DNA of 55,553 bases from positions 1 through 55,553 of the forward strand of contig NZ_JALUFF010000015.1 in assembly GCF_027052235.1 (NCBI RefSeq). The letters are read 5' to 3'. The stretch's first letter is position 1. The number at the start of each line of letters is the position of its first letter. Origin of the DNA: Thermococcus sp. (GTDB lineage: Archaea; Methanobacteriota_B; Thermococci; Thermococcales; Thermococcaceae). The translations under genes and the position numbers were made by a program. Of the stretch, positions 40,588 to 48,717 are shown piece after piece. The notes under the pieces are model-generated. The model saw only the letters and a program-made list of their open reading frames with translations. It was not told the DNA's origin and searched no databases.

Positions 40588-42418
40588 GCCTCAGCCTCCA
40601 GGCTATGAGTATCACCAGGACGAAAAGCGCGCCGGCTATGTAGTAGTAGTCGTACTTCCTTCTGGCCGAGATGTTGGCCGGTAGCTGGAGGCTTATGGTC
40701 TGGTTGAAACTCGTAAAGCTCCCGTTTATCGTCATATAGGTAACTTTAACGACTATCGGGTAACGGCCCGCGCTGACGGTTGAGTTCAGAACCACGAAGT
40801 TCACGCTGTCGTAGTCCATTGACTCGACGCTACCGACGTAGCGCTCGCCGAGGGGGAAGAGGCTTAAAACCGGGGAGCTTACCGATACGGTTACGCCCCT
40901 CGCCGGTGCCTTCCCGTCGTTCGCGACGTCAATCTCGAAGTTGTACTTTCCGTCGCTTATCCAGACGTTGCCGATGTAGACCTTAAGCCTCGGTCTTCCC
41001 TCGACCTGCACTCCAAAGGTTGCTTCCTCTTTGTAGGAGACGCTGTTCTCGTCCTCGTAGGTTATCACAGCGTAGAGGGGGTAAACCCCCGTCGGGACCT
41101 CCTTGACGGCGAAGACCAGAACCCCTTCACCGGTTCCGTTCACGGGTAGCTCGTCGAAGTAGATGACGCTCTGCTTTCTGATTGGGTATATGCTGGCCTG
41201 CTCCTCCGTCTCCCCTGTTGGAAAGAGGGTGTATGTCTGCCTTCCCTCCTTCGGCTTAGTTGGTAGGAGCTCGACCCTGACGTGATATGCAGGAGCGTTG
41301 CCGGCGTTTCTTACCTTCAGGAGAACGGTGAAGTTCGATGCAGGCTCTACCGGGTTGGGCTCGGTTGTGAAGTTCTCGATTACCACCTTTGGCCTCATGA
41401 TGTCGTTTACGGGTATCCCGATCTCAAACTCCTCTCTCTTGGTGACCCCGTTCTCATCGCTGTACTCGACGCTGATGTAGAGCGGATAAACGTCGGGCTT
41501 TATGGCCTTCGAGGCTATGAGCGTGAAGTGAAGCGTCTTCTCGTGGCCTGGCTGGAGCATTCCGGTGTACTGGATGGGTCCCTGGCGGTAGGATGCGAAG
41601 GGTATCTCCCTTTCAAATGTGGGCACGTTAACCGTCGGGAGGAGAACCATCTGGACGTTCTCCTGTCCCTGCAGGTAGGACTTCGAGTAGAGGTAGACCT
41701 TAACGTATCTCGCCACCCTGTTCCCGATGTTCTCCACGGTGACGTTGAGCTGGAAGGGTCCACCGACCTCGACGGGCGAGAAGCTGACGTTTTTCACAAT
41801 AACCACGGTGCCTTCGACTATCGAGTAGGTTATGTACTTGGGCACGAGTATCTTCATCGTGGCGCTATCGTTGGTGATGTTGTATATCAGTATGTCCGTG
41901 CTGTACCATAAATGGGCCCCCTTTCCAAAGTAGGCGTAGTCAGTAGTTCCGTTCCTGTGGTAGCGCATCAAAACGCTCTCGTTTTTGATTTCAAGCACCG
42001 AGAGCTGGAGAGGGCCGTAGGAAAAGGTGGTGTTCTCGTGGGCGACACCGTAGAAGACAGTTGCGGGCTTTGAGTAGACCGCCACGAGAGCCCTCGGGCT
42101 GTTCGAGAGGGGGTTCTCTATGTATATCAGCGAGACCTTTATATCCTCGTAGGGGTAGCTCTCGCCGGGAGATAGGGAGAAAGTCTCCCTCCTGAAGTTC
42201 CTGTTGTCCCTTATCTCAAAGAGAACCAGCGGTGGCCATGTGTTCGGGTTGTAGAGGAAGTTGACGACGGTTATAGTGTAGTTGCCGATTATTACGGACT
42301 CTCCTAGTCCCAGGTAGCCCTGGAATGTCTTCATGTAGTCCGGCTCGGCAAGAGATGAGGCGTGAACGGGGGGAATCAGGGTGAGCAGGACTATCAGGAT
42401 GACCACGAGCCTCTTCAA
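40580..42418 (-). CDS. Membrane-anchored COG1361/CARDB-type extracellular protein
   Basis: A 612-residue protein with a signal peptide (about 1-20, PPVHASSLA), several Ig-like beta-sandwich units (NEW3/CARDB type) each with the repeated 'VENIGN...VKVYLYS', 'VRNAGNAPAYHVRVELLP' and 'VANDGKAPARGVTVSVSS' pattern, and a C-terminal transmembrane helix plus RRG (about 590-612). Such proteins are classed as COG1361 S-layer-like and occur with ABC transporters of archaea. It may take the place of a substrate-binding or surface-linking subunit. Its ATG overlaps the stop of the ATPase gene. Confidence 0.8.
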   Translation of the reverse strand: MKRLVVILIVLLTLIPPVHASSLAEPDYMKTFQGYLGLGESVIIGNYTITVVNFLYNPNTWPPLVLFEIRDNRNFRRETFSLSPGESYPYEDIKVSLIYIENPLSNSPRALVAVYSKPATVFYGVAHENTTFSYGPLQLSVLEIKNESVLMRYHRNGTTDYAYFGKGAHLWYSTDILIYNITNDSATMKILVPKYITYSIVEGTVVIVKNVSFSPVEVGGPFQLNVTVENIGNRVARYVKVYLYSKSYLQGQENVQMVLLPTVNVPTFEREIPFASYRQGPIQYTGMLQPGHEKTLHFTLIASKAIKPDVYPLYISVEYSDENGVTKREEFEIGIPVNDIMRPKVVIENFTTEPNPVEPASNFTVLLKVRNAGNAPAYHVRVELLPTKPKEGRQTYTLFPTGETEEQASIYPIRKQSVIYFDELPVNGTGEGVLVFAVKEVPTGVYPLYAVITYEDENSVSYKEEATFGVQVEGRPRLKVYIGNVWISDGKYNFEIDVANDGKAPARGVTVSVSSPVLSLFPLGERYVGSVESMDYDSVNFVVLNSTVSAGRYPIVVKVTYMTINGSFTSFNQTISLQLPANISARRKYDYYYIAGALFVLVILIAWRLRRG

Positions 42419-43113
42419 AGTTCTTTCACCTCGTAGAGCTTTCCGTCCCTTATCCTCAAAACCCTATCGGCCTTTTTTGCCACATCCATATCGTGGGTGA
42501 CCACAACGAAGGTAATGTTTCTTTCCCTGTTGAGCCTCAGCATGAGGTTCACTATCTCCTCCGAGGACTTGGTGTCGAGGTTTCCAGTTGGCTCGTCCGC
42601 AAGAACGATGCTCGGCTCGTTTGCCAGAGCTCTAGCTATCGCAACCCTCTGCTGTTGCCCACCGCTCATCTCGTTTGGTTTGTGCTCCTCCATCTCGGGA
42701 ATGCCGACCATCCTGAGGAGCTCTCTGGCTCTCTCGACCCTCTTCTTCGGCGGAACTCCCGCGAGGATCATCGGTAGTTCGACGTTCTCAAGGGCCGTGA
42801 GGATTGGGATGAGGTTGTAGTGCTGGAACACGAAGCCTATCTTCCTCAGCCTTATCTCGCTCAACTCGTCATCGTCGAGACCTACAACGGGGATGCCGTC
42901 TATGAACACCTCTCCGGAGTCAGGAACGTCGAGGAGCCCGAGTATGTTGAGGAGCGTCGTCTTACCGCTCCCGCTCGGCCCGATTATCGCCACGAAGTCC
43001 CCTTCGTAGACCTCTATGCTCGCTCCCCTGAGGGCGTGAACCCTTACCCCCTTGCCCATCCTGTAAACCTTGTGGAGGTTGATCGCCCTCAGCACTGCTT
43101 TCTTCATCTCCAT
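42415..43113 (-). CDS. ABC transporter ATP-binding protein (MacB/LolD type)
   Basis: The 232-residue protein has Walker A GPSGSGKTT (about 45-53), Q-loop VFQHYNLIP, the ABC signature MSGGQQQR (about 142-149), Walker B IVLADEPTG (about 163-171) and the H-loop VVVTHD. The LolD/MacB subtype is supported by its length and the permease type downstream. It is the first gene of a three-gene operon (ATPase, COG1361 protein, permease) with 4- and 8-nt overlaps. The start is ATG 43113 or 43107. Its promoter may be shared with the universal stress protein. Confidence 0.9.
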   Translation of the reverse strand: MEMKKAVLRAINLHKVYRMGKGVRVHALRGASIEVYEGDFVAIIGPSGSGKTTLLNILGLLDVPDSGEVFIDGIPVVGLDDDELSEIRLRKIGFVFQHYNLIPILTALENVELPMILAGVPPKKRVERARELLRMVGIPEMEEHKPNEMSGGQQQRVAIARALANEPSIVLADEPTGNLDTKSSEEIVNLMLRLNRERNITFVVVTHDMDVAKKADRVLRIRDGKLYEVKEL

Positions 43114-43134
43114 CGCCCATACTTCCAGAAAACC

Positions 43135-43143
43135 CTAATATAG
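43135..43143. promoter_or_regulatory. Bidirectional TATA box, ABC operon (-) and universal stress protein (+)
   Basis: CTAATATAG (CTATATTAG on the minus strand) is nearly symmetric and lies about 25 bp from the expected starts of both divergent genes, near 43113 on the minus strand and 43165 on the plus strand. The whole gap is 61 bp, so both genes probably share this one element. Confidence 0.55.
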
Positions 43144-43174
43144 TTTCCTGCCGTATTATCCCATGGTGGGCTCC

Positions 43175-44011
43175 ATGTTCGAGAGGGTTCTCTACCCCAC
43201 GGACTTTTCGGACGTTTCCCTTCACGCGCTCAGGCACTGCATCCCCGAGCTCTTCAAGCTCGGCGCCAGGGAACTCCATCTGATTCACGTCATCGACATA
43301 ACAGTGACGGAGTTCGAGGCCTTTGAGCTTGAGGGAGTCTTCAGGGAGAAGCTGGAGGACATAGCCAGGGAACTGAGGGAGATGGGCATCAACGTGAAGA
43401 CCCACGTCACCATAGGGATACCCTCCATAGAGATTGCAGAGACCGCCCAGAGGGAGAACGTTGACCTCATCGTGACCCCAAGCATAGGGGAGAACGCCTG
43501 GAGGCAGATGTTCATGGGGAGCACGGCCTCAAACCTCGCGAGAACAACGAAGAAGCCAGTACTTCTCCTCAAATACGTCAGGGAGGGGGAGTCCTTTAAG
43601 TTGCCGGTCGAGTGCTCCGGCCTCTTCAGGAAGCCCCTCGTGGCGGTTGACTTCTCGAAGTGCTCCCTGAGGGTTGCCCAGGTGGTCAAAAGGTTCCTTG
43701 AGCACGTTGAGAGCGGAGTACTCCTTCACTCTGTCGACTACGGAGGGATAAAGGAGCTGGAGCACAACATAGAGGTCGCCAAGAAGAACCTGGAGAAGCT
43801 CTCTCGCGGGCTTGACGGTAAGTTCAGCCTTGAGGTTATGGTGGGCACCGCCAGTCAGGCGATAATAGGAACCGCCCTGGCGAAGGGTGCTACCCTCATA
43901 GTGCTGGGCAAGAAGGGCAGGAGCGTTCTCAAGGATCTAATCCTCGGCTCAACGGCTGAGAGGGTCATAAGGGACTCCAAACTGCCGGTGCTCCTCGTTC
44001 CATGTGACTAG
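43175..44011 (+). CDS. Universal stress protein with two UspA domains
   Basis: A 278-residue protein with two tandem UspA domains. The first starts ERVLYPTDFSDVSLHALRH (about 3-21) and ends LARTTKKPVLLLK; the second starts PLVAVDFSKCSLRVAQ (about 153) and carries the nucleotide motif GKKGRSVLKDLILGSTAERVI (about 245-265), which matches the ATP-binding G-X2-G-X9-G-S/T type. The first domain lacks a clean copy of the motif (PSIGENAWRQMFMGSTA). ATG 43175 follows GGTGGGCTCC, with an earlier in-frame ATG at 43163. Confidence 0.87.
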   Translation: MFERVLYPTDFSDVSLHALRHCIPELFKLGARELHLIHVIDITVTEFEAFELEGVFREKLEDIARELREMGINVKTHVTIGIPSIEIAETAQRENVDLIVTPSIGENAWRQMFMGSTASNLARTTKKPVLLLKYVREGESFKLPVECSGLFRKPLVAVDFSKCSLRVAQVVKRFLEHVESGVLLHSVDYGGIKELEHNIEVAKKNLEKLSRGLDGKFSLEVMVGTASQAIIGTALAKGATLIVLGKKGRSVLKDLILGSTAERVIRDSKLPVLLVPCD

Positions 44012-44070
44012 CCTCAGACTGGAACGGCTTCCTCATCAACTCGGTAGCTACCCTGTTGGCATCATCGGCC
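44011..44070 (-). ncRNA. Candidate C/D-box small RNA (methylation guide)
   Basis: On the minus strand this 60-nt stretch starts GGCCG, followed by a C-like box ATGATGC (44065-44059), a guide-like segment, a D'-like CCGA (44044-44041), a C'-like TTGATGA (44039-44033), a second segment GGAAGCCGTTCCAGT and the D box CTGA (44017-44014), then GGC that can pair with GCC of the start. A TATA box CTTTATAAAA (44100-44091) lies 25 bp upstream, and no protein gene follows on this strand, so the promoter most likely serves an RNA. The C boxes each deviate at one position and D'-C' spacing is short, so the call is a candidate. Confidence 0.6.
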
Positions 44071-44090
44071 TCTCCTTCTTTTTCCCCACG

Positions 44091-44100
44091 TTTTATAAAG
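44091..44100 (-). promoter_or_regulatory. TATA box with no protein gene downstream
   Basis: CTTTATAAAA on the minus strand is a good archaeal TATA element placed just after the DUF99 stop. It would start transcription near 44070, exactly at the candidate C/D-box RNA. The convergent universal stress protein gene ends at 44011. Confidence 0.6.
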
Positions 44101-44688
44101 CTACTCCCTCTTGCTCTCCCCGGTCATCACGGCCGAGGCTATCATGTGGGCCAGCCTGAGGGGCTCCGGAATGAGACCACTTCTGGTGGTCACCCTGACT
44201 ATCTCCCGCGCGGTTTTCTCGTCAACTCCAATTGCCTGGAGGTAGAGCTTTTCCGGGATGACCTCCACGAGGGGCGGGGCCTTCCTTATGAGCCCTATCC
44301 TCTCCACTGCATCAGGAAAGTGCTTTCTCAGGGCGCTCTCCATGGCATCTACGTCCGGCCTCTTCCTCACAACGACGACGACTGGCAGTCCAGTCTCTCT
44401 GTAAAGCCTCTCGACATCGACTACGTTGAAGCCCGCGTAGGTTATGCCTTTCAGGAGGATTACGCGGAGGTCTTTGAAGCGGGACTCGGTGACGGCGCTG
44501 ATCATCGCCTCGGTTGCATCTTTCCCGTCCACAGTTATCCAGCGGGCCAGGACTCCAACTACCTCAACCGCTCCTTTCATCACGACCCCGATGAGAATCG
44601 TTTTACCGCGGATGAGCTTTGAAGAAAAGGAAAAAGTGCCGTCGTCAAAGCCCACAACCCTTATCTGGGGCTTGACCTTCCGTATCAT
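44101..44688 (-). CDS. DUF99 protein (endonuclease V-like fold)
   Basis: A 195-residue protein matching DUF99: it starts [16 protein letters not shown] (Asp in the FDDG position resembles the first catalytic Asp of endonuclease V), then [47 protein letters not shown] and VVVVRKRPD. The activity of this archaeal family has not been assigned to my knowledge; RNase H-like fold similarity to EndoV is inferred. Start ATG 44688 overlaps the cutA stop (ATGA-type, 4 nt), so the two are coupled; an ATG at 44712 is in frame. Confidence 0.82.
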   Translation of the reverse strand: MIRKVKPQIRVVGFDDGTFSFSSKLIRGKTILIGVVMKGAVEVVGVLARWITVDGKDATEAMISAVTESRFKDLRVILLKGITYAGFNVVDVERLYRETGLPVVVVVRKRPDVDAMESALRKHFPDAVERIGLIRKAPPLVEVIPEKLYLQAIGVDEKTAREIVRVTTRSGLIPEPLRLAHMIASAVMTGESKRE

Positions 44689-44999
44689 CCGAAAAGCACC
44701 CTCGCCATCCACTCCGAGTACTCCCTGTTGAGCTTGTCGAGGTCTATCCTTGCAATCATCGGGACATCATAGGGGTGGAGCTCAAGCAAGGCATCCCTGA
44801 GCTCCTTCCACTTACTGACCTCTGTCTTGAGGATTGCCCCGACTTCCTTTTCCTCCTCAATCTTACCCTCCCACCAGTACATCGCTTCGTGCTCTCTGAG
44901 GTTTGCGCAGACTATGAGCTTCCTCTTGAGGAGCTCCCTCACAACTTTCCTTGCGCTCTCCCAGTCCGGGAAGGTCGTGTAAACGATTATCGCCTCCAT
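44685..44999 (-). CDS. cutA: CutA1 divalent-cation tolerance protein
   Basis: The 104-residue protein matches CutA1: [34 protein letters not shown], the [22 protein letters not shown] block with the conserved W and acidic residues, and [13 protein letters not shown]. CutA1 forms a very stable trimer with a ferredoxin-like fold and binds copper, though its true role is unsettled. ATG 44999 is chosen; the upstream in-frame extension lacks similarity. It is followed by DUF99 on the same message and is divergent from the acylphosphatase gene. Confidence 0.93.
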   Translation of the reverse strand: MEAIIVYTTFPDWESARKVVRELLKRKLIVCANLREHEAMYWWEGKIEEEKEVGAILKTEVSKWKELRDALLELHPYDVPMIARIDLDKLNREYSEWMARVLFG

Positions 45000-45068
45000 A
45001 GGCCATCCCCCAGTTGGTAGGCGGGTAAAGCTTAAATCACTTGTGGAATAAACTCGCCGGGGTGTGGT

Positions 45069-45344
45069 ATGGAGAGGGTAAGGGCCCATCTGAGGATATA
45101 CGGTAGGGTTCAGGGAGTTGGTTTCAGGTGGAGCATGCAGAGGGAAGCTAGAAAGCTCGGGGTGAGTGGCTGGGTTAGGAACCTTCCGGATGGAAGCGTC
45201 GAGGCCGTCATAGAGGGCGATCCCGAGAGGGTGGAGGCACTAATTGGCTGGGCACATCAGGGACCGCCTCTGGCGAGGGTGACGAGGGTAAAGGTGGAGT
45301 GGGAAGAACCGGAGGGACTTGAGGGCTTCAGGGTGATCGGGTAG
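45069..45344 (+). CDS. acyP: Acylphosphatase
   Basis: A 91-residue protein with the acylphosphatase signatures [10 protein letters not shown] (about 12-21; the Arg is the phosphate-binding residue) and [17 protein letters not shown] (about 34-50; Asn catalytic). The thermostable homologue from Pyrococcus horikoshii has the same length. It hydrolyses acyl phosphates such as carbamoyl or acetyl phosphate. The ATG follows GGGGTGTGGT. Its 3' end overlaps the convergent regulator gene by 17 nt. Confidence 0.95.
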   Translation: MERVRAHLRIYGRVQGVGFRWSMQREARKLGVSGWVRNLPDGSVEAVIEGDPERVEALIGWAHQGPPLARVTRVKVEWEEPEGLEGFRVIG

Positions 45345-45924
45345 TCAGCTTGTCGAGGAGAATCCTCTTCGGGCAGTACTTGACCTCACAGTAGTTGCAG
45401 ACCAGCTTTTCCTTCTCCTTCTCCGGCGTGTGCAGTATGAGCTTCTGGAAGCCCCTTATCTCCTTTATCTTGGCGAAGGTCTCAACCGGCAGGGTTCCGT
45501 CTATGACGATGAATATTTTGCTGGGCTCTTCCCTGAGGTTCCTTCCGAAGATTTCCATAACAGGGACACTGTTCTTTGCTATTAGCGTCATCACATCGCC
45601 GAAGGCACTCTCGTAGAAGCCCTTCTCCACCTCTATCTCAAGGACTTCCCAGCCCATGAGCGGTGCCACGTTTATCAGTCCCGGGAGAGGGCTGAGCTTC
45701 TGGAATATCAGCCTTAGCGGGTACGTCTTCTCGATGTATTCAATCGTGTGGTAGATTATCTTCCTGTTGACGCCTATGGCCCTGGCCAGCTCGCTTATCG
45801 GTATCTCGACGTTCTTCAGGTATATCTTGCCGTTCCTCACGCTGAGCCCGTTCTCGAAGAGGAACTCGGCGACCTTCTTTCTGGCGGGGTAATTCTTGAA
45901 GTAGGCCTCAAGTATAAGCATCAT
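45328..45924 (-). CDS. Predicted regulator of amino acid metabolism with ACT-like domain (COG2150 type)
   Basis: A 198-residue protein. Residues about 1-70 form an HTH ([25 protein letters not shown]). A following part (about 88-165) resembles an ACT domain ([36 protein letters not shown]). The C-terminal segment ends with a cysteine group CNYCEVKYC (about 180-188) that looks like a metal or cluster ligand set. The combination matches my memory of COG2150. The ligand and targets are unknown. TATA GATTTAAATATTC at 45959-45971 serves it. Confidence 0.72.
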   Translation of the reverse strand: MMLILEAYFKNYPARKKVAEFLFENGLSVRNGKIYLKNVEIPISELARAIGVNRKIIYHTIEYIEKTYPLRLIFQKLSPLPGLINVAPLMGWEVLEIEVEKGFYESAFGDVMTLIAKNSVPVMEIFGRNLREEPSKIFIVIDGTLPVETFAKIKEIRGFQKLILHTPEKEKEKLVCNYCEVKYCPKRILLDKLTTRSP

Positions 45925-45958
45925 TTTTGTTCACCTCTTACTCATTTATGGGTAGGAG

Positions 45959-45971
45959 TGAATATTTAAAT
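45959..45971. promoter_or_regulatory. TATA element before the COG2150 regulator, possibly also used rightwards
   Basis: GAATATTTAAATC reads as a TATA box on both strands. On the minus strand it starts the regulator mRNA near 45940, just before GAGGTGAAC and the ATG at 45924. On the plus strand the PfkB gene could use it, or instead the GTTATAAC element near 45986-45993. Confidence 0.5.
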
Positions 45972-46025
45972 CTTTCCCCGGCAAAGGTTATAACGACCGG
46001 CGTCTACTGGTATGGGGGGATGAGC

Positions 46026-46898
46026 ATGCTGGACGTCATCGGTATGGGAAACCTCAACTACGACATAATATTCCTCCTCGACAGGTTTCCCGAGTTCCAC
46101 GAGAAGGTCGTTGCCAGAGATGCCCACTTTGGCCTCGGCGGTGCTGCCGGAAACACGATAAGCTGGCTGGCCACCTTTGGCCTCAGAACAGGTTTCATCG
46201 GGGTCGTTGGAGATGATGAGATAGGGAGGGCCCACCTCAACTACTTCAAGTCCCTGGGCGTTGACACCCGGGGGATTGACGTTGTGAGCCTTCCCTCAGG
46301 AGTTGCAGTTGCGATGGTTCATGGGGACGACAAGAGGATAGTCAAACACTTGGGAGCCAATTCCCTCAGGAGGTTCAAGCCCGATTATGCGCGCGAGGCG
46401 AGGTTTCTCCACCTGTCCTCGAATCCGCCGGAGCTCATAGAAGAGGCCGTCCGCTTCGCGAACACCGAGGGAATAAGGATTTCCGTTGACATCGGCGAGG
46501 CGACCGTTCCCCGGGATGTGGAGGGAATGATAGACTACCTCTTGATGAACGAGGACGAGTACCGCAGGAAGTACGGCTCCCTTGACCCGTTCCTCAGCAA
46601 CGCCAAAAACCTGATAATAACCCTCAACGGTGGCGGTGCAATCGTCAGGGCGGGAAAAGAGGTGAGGGAAGTCAGGGGGCTGAGCGCGGAGGTCGTTGAC
46701 TCTACAGGAGCAGGCGATTCCTTCGATGCCGGCGTCATATACGGCCTCTTAAAGGGGTGGTCGCTCTTCGACTCAGCGAAGCTCGGAATGTTGCTGGCCT
46801 ATCTCACCGTCCAGAAGGTCGGCGCTAGGAGCGCGATAGTTCCCCTTGAGAGGGTTAAGGAGGAGGCCGATGAGCTGGGGCTTGAGCTCCCGTGGTGA
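46026..46898 (+). CDS. PfkB-family carbohydrate or nucleoside kinase
   Basis: A 290-residue ribokinase-type protein. The two PfkB signatures are visible: [15 protein letters not shown] (about 38-52) near the N terminus and [18 protein letters not shown] (about 222-240), including the catalytic Asp of GAGDSFDAG. The family phosphorylates sugars or nucleosides, and Thermococcales have many members (for example in the AMP degradation route); the substrate cannot be named by sight. Starts at ATG 46026 (GGGGG upstream) or 46020. The next gene lies 74 bp away. Confidence 0.82.
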   Translation: MLDVIGMGNLNYDIIFLLDRFPEFHEKVVARDAHFGLGGAAGNTISWLATFGLRTGFIGVVGDDEIGRAHLNYFKSLGVDTRGIDVVSLPSGVAVAMVHGDDKRIVKHLGANSLRRFKPDYAREARFLHLSSNPPELIEEAVRFANTEGIRISVDIGEATVPRDVEGMIDYLLMNEDEYRRKYGSLDPFLSNAKNLIITLNGGGAIVRAGKEVREVRGLSAEVVDSTGAGDSFDAGVIYGLLKGWSLFDSAKLGMLLAYLTVQKVGARSAIVPLERVKEEADELGLELPW

Positions 46899-46972
46899 CA
46901 GGAAAATCCTTAAAAGCCAACGGCCTAAAAGCCTTAGAGAGTCCAAAAGTCCTTAGGGTGGAGGTGAAGCTC

Positions 46973-47260
46973 TTGGAGATTGTCATTGATAACTTCAAAC
47001 CGAAGATTACCCGGCCCTTCAAGAGGAAGAACGAGTACTGGGTAAAGCTAATCCTCCAAAACGGAGAGGAGTACATTATGAAGTTCAAAACGCCACTGGA
47101 AGCAGAGGATGCAGTATACGGCATGCTTGATGACCTCCAGGTCTATGGAGGAAAGGTCAAGCTCAAACTGAGGGAGGGGAACGTCATAGAGGATATAGAG
47201 GTCATAGAACTCTACAAACCCTCTGCCAAGGAACTGCTTAATGAATACTTTAGCGATTGA
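46973..47260 (+). CDS. Small conserved-looking protein of unknown function, TTG start
   Basis: The 95-residue protein is a basic, beta-rich sequence (EIVIDNFKPKITRPFKRKNEYWVKLILQNGEEYIMKFK, VKLKLREGNVIEDIEVIEL) with a short helix at the C terminus. I recognise no family. The start is TTG 46973, preceded by a strong GGAGGTGA 5 nt away; the in-frame upstream extension overlaps a promoter-like TATA (ATCCTTAAAAG, 46909-46919) and is not coding. The gap to TFE includes the TATATATA promoter. Confidence 0.6.
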   Translation: MEIVIDNFKPKITRPFKRKNEYWVKLILQNGEEYIMKFKTPLEAEDAVYGMLDDLQVYGGKVKLKLREGNVIEDIEVIELYKPSAKELLNEYFSD

Positions 47261-47303
47261 CGCCCTTTTCTGTTCATCATAGTTGTCATTTTGACAGGAA
47301 AGG

Positions 47304-47311
47304 TATATATA
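47304..47311 (+). promoter_or_regulatory. Strong TATA box of the TFE gene
   Basis: TATATATA, preceded by the purine-rich GGAAAGG (BRE-like), is one of the best promoters in the window. It predicts a start near 47333 and a leader of about 50 nt before the GTG at 47383, or nearly none if the TTG at 47341 were used. Confidence 0.7.
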
Positions 47312-47382
47312 ACCGTTGAGACATAGACTTCTATTGGGGTTTGTCCGTTAAGGATTCCTTCGAATTCTCGGAGGTCGTCGCA

Positions 47383-47943
47383 GTGGCGAGGAGGAAGAAC
47401 AAAGAACTCATCGAAATCGCACGGGACATCGGCGGTGAGGAGGCCGTTGAGGTAGTTAAGGCTCTCGAAAAGGTCAAGGAGGCAACCGACGAAGAGCTCG
47501 CAGAGAAGACCGGGATAAGGATTAACACCGTCAGGAGAATCCTCTACGCCCTCAACGACCAGGGGCTCGCTGACTTCAAGAGAATCAGAGACCCGGAAAC
47601 CGGCTGGTATTACTACTACTGGCGACTTGAGACCAAGAAGTTGCCCGAGATTATACGGGCCAAGAAGATGGCCGAGCTCAAGAAGCTCAAGGAGATGCTG
47701 GAGGAGGAAACCAGCGAAATCTACTACTGGTGTGGCACTGAGGGGCATCCAAGGCTCACCTTTGACGAGGCCATGGAATACGAGTTCCAGTGCCCGATAT
47801 GTGGCAAGATGCTCATGCAGTACGACAACACCAAGATAGTCGAGGAGCTGAAGGAGCGCATAGCCAAGCTGGAGGAGGAACTCGGCCTGAGAAAGAAGCC
47901 CAAGAAGTCCCGCTCAAAGAAGGGCAAAAAGAAGGAATCCTGA
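47383..47943 (+). CDS. tfe: Transcription initiation factor E, alpha subunit (TFE)
   Basis: A 186-residue protein with an N-terminal extended winged helix (about 1-85; [65 protein letters not shown]) and a C-terminal zinc ribbon (WCGTEGHP...[10 protein letters not shown], about 118-150), as in eukaryotic TFIIE-alpha. It stabilises the open complex and stimulates transcription. The start: GTG 47383 has GGAGGT at 47370-47375 and gives the length seen in Pyrococcus (about 190), while TTG 47341 lacks a good ribosome site. The lysine-rich tail is a DNA-binding extension. It is followed by the DUF2110 gene 39 bp later. Confidence 0.93.
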   Translation: MARRKNKELIEIARDIGGEEAVEVVKALEKVKEATDEELAEKTGIRINTVRRILYALNDQGLADFKRIRDPETGWYYYYWRLETKKLPEIIRAKKMAELKKLKEMLEEETSEIYYWCGTEGHPRLTFDEAMEYEFQCPICGKMLMQYDNTKIVEELKERIAKLEEELGLRKKPKKSRSKKGKKKES

Positions 47944-47982
47944 GGGTGAACGGCCTCTTAATGAACTTCGGGGATGGTTTGA

Positions 47983-48717
47983 ATGAGGGAAGTTGTTATT
48001 CTGGAGAAGGTTTACGGTGACAGGAGCGGTTTTTCAAAGCTCGATAGAAAGCTCAGAGCGCTCATCGGAGACCTTGAGGTGGAGTGGAAGCTCTCAGCCG
48101 TTAAGAAGAACTGGGTCAGGATTACCCTCAACGGCGAGGACGAGGAGGTAAGCGCGAACCTTGTCAGGCAGGAGTTCGGGGAAGTTCCCTACAAACTGAG
48201 CGCGGTGGAAGCTGGCAAATCTTACCGGGGGCGCTTTACTGACCTCGGAAAGGTGGGCTACGGGGCCTACGTGGACATTGGGATATTCAGCCCCAGGCCA
48301 AAGGACGCACTCCTTCCCCTCTACTACCTCAAGGAGCAGTTCGGTGATATTCCCGTCAGGCAGATGATAAGGAAGTTCGGCTGGGTTGACAACCTGCCGG
48401 TTGATGTCAGGGTCACGGAGGTTGAGTTCGGGGCGAGGGAAGTGGAGGTTGCCTTCACGGAAAGCCAGCTGAAGCGCATAAAGTCGTGGATCAGCGATGG
48501 CCTAGACAAGCTTTTCGTAACGGGGACGATAAGCGAGAAAGTCGAGGAGGCCCTCGTGAAAACCGGCCACGGAAGGGACGTCAAGAGGATGGAGGAGCTC
48601 GGCCTCATGGAGACCCTGCTCGTCCTCAAGAAGGGCACTCAAGCTCCCGGCATAATAAAGGCCCTTGGCCCACACCTGAAGGGGGCCCTCTTCGGGGCAA
48701 TAAAGTTCGGGGACTAA
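47983..48717 (+). CDS. DUF2110 protein
   Basis: A 244-residue soluble protein. It fits DUF2110 as I remember it: EVVILEKVYG start, WVRITLNGEDEEVSANLVRQEFGEVP (about 45-70) and the central GRFTDLGKVGYGAYVDIGIF, an S1/OB-like strand pattern, which suggests RNA binding. The family is archaeal, of unknown function, and is commonly next to TFE, an arrangement that suggests a role in transcription or RNA processing. ATG 47983 has weak spacing from GGGGATGG. Its stop overlaps the next gene on the minus strand by 4 nt. Confidence 0.72.
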   Translation: MREVVILEKVYGDRSGFSKLDRKLRALIGDLEVEWKLSAVKKNWVRITLNGEDEEVSANLVRQEFGEVPYKLSAVEAGKSYRGRFTDLGKVGYGAYVDIGIFSPRPKDALLPLYYLKEQFGDIPVRQMIRKFGWVDNLPVDVRVTEVEFGAREVEVAFTESQLKRIKSWISDGLDKLFVTGTISEKVEEALVKTGHGRDVKRMEELGLMETLLVLKKGTQAPGIIKALGPHLKGALFGAIKFGD

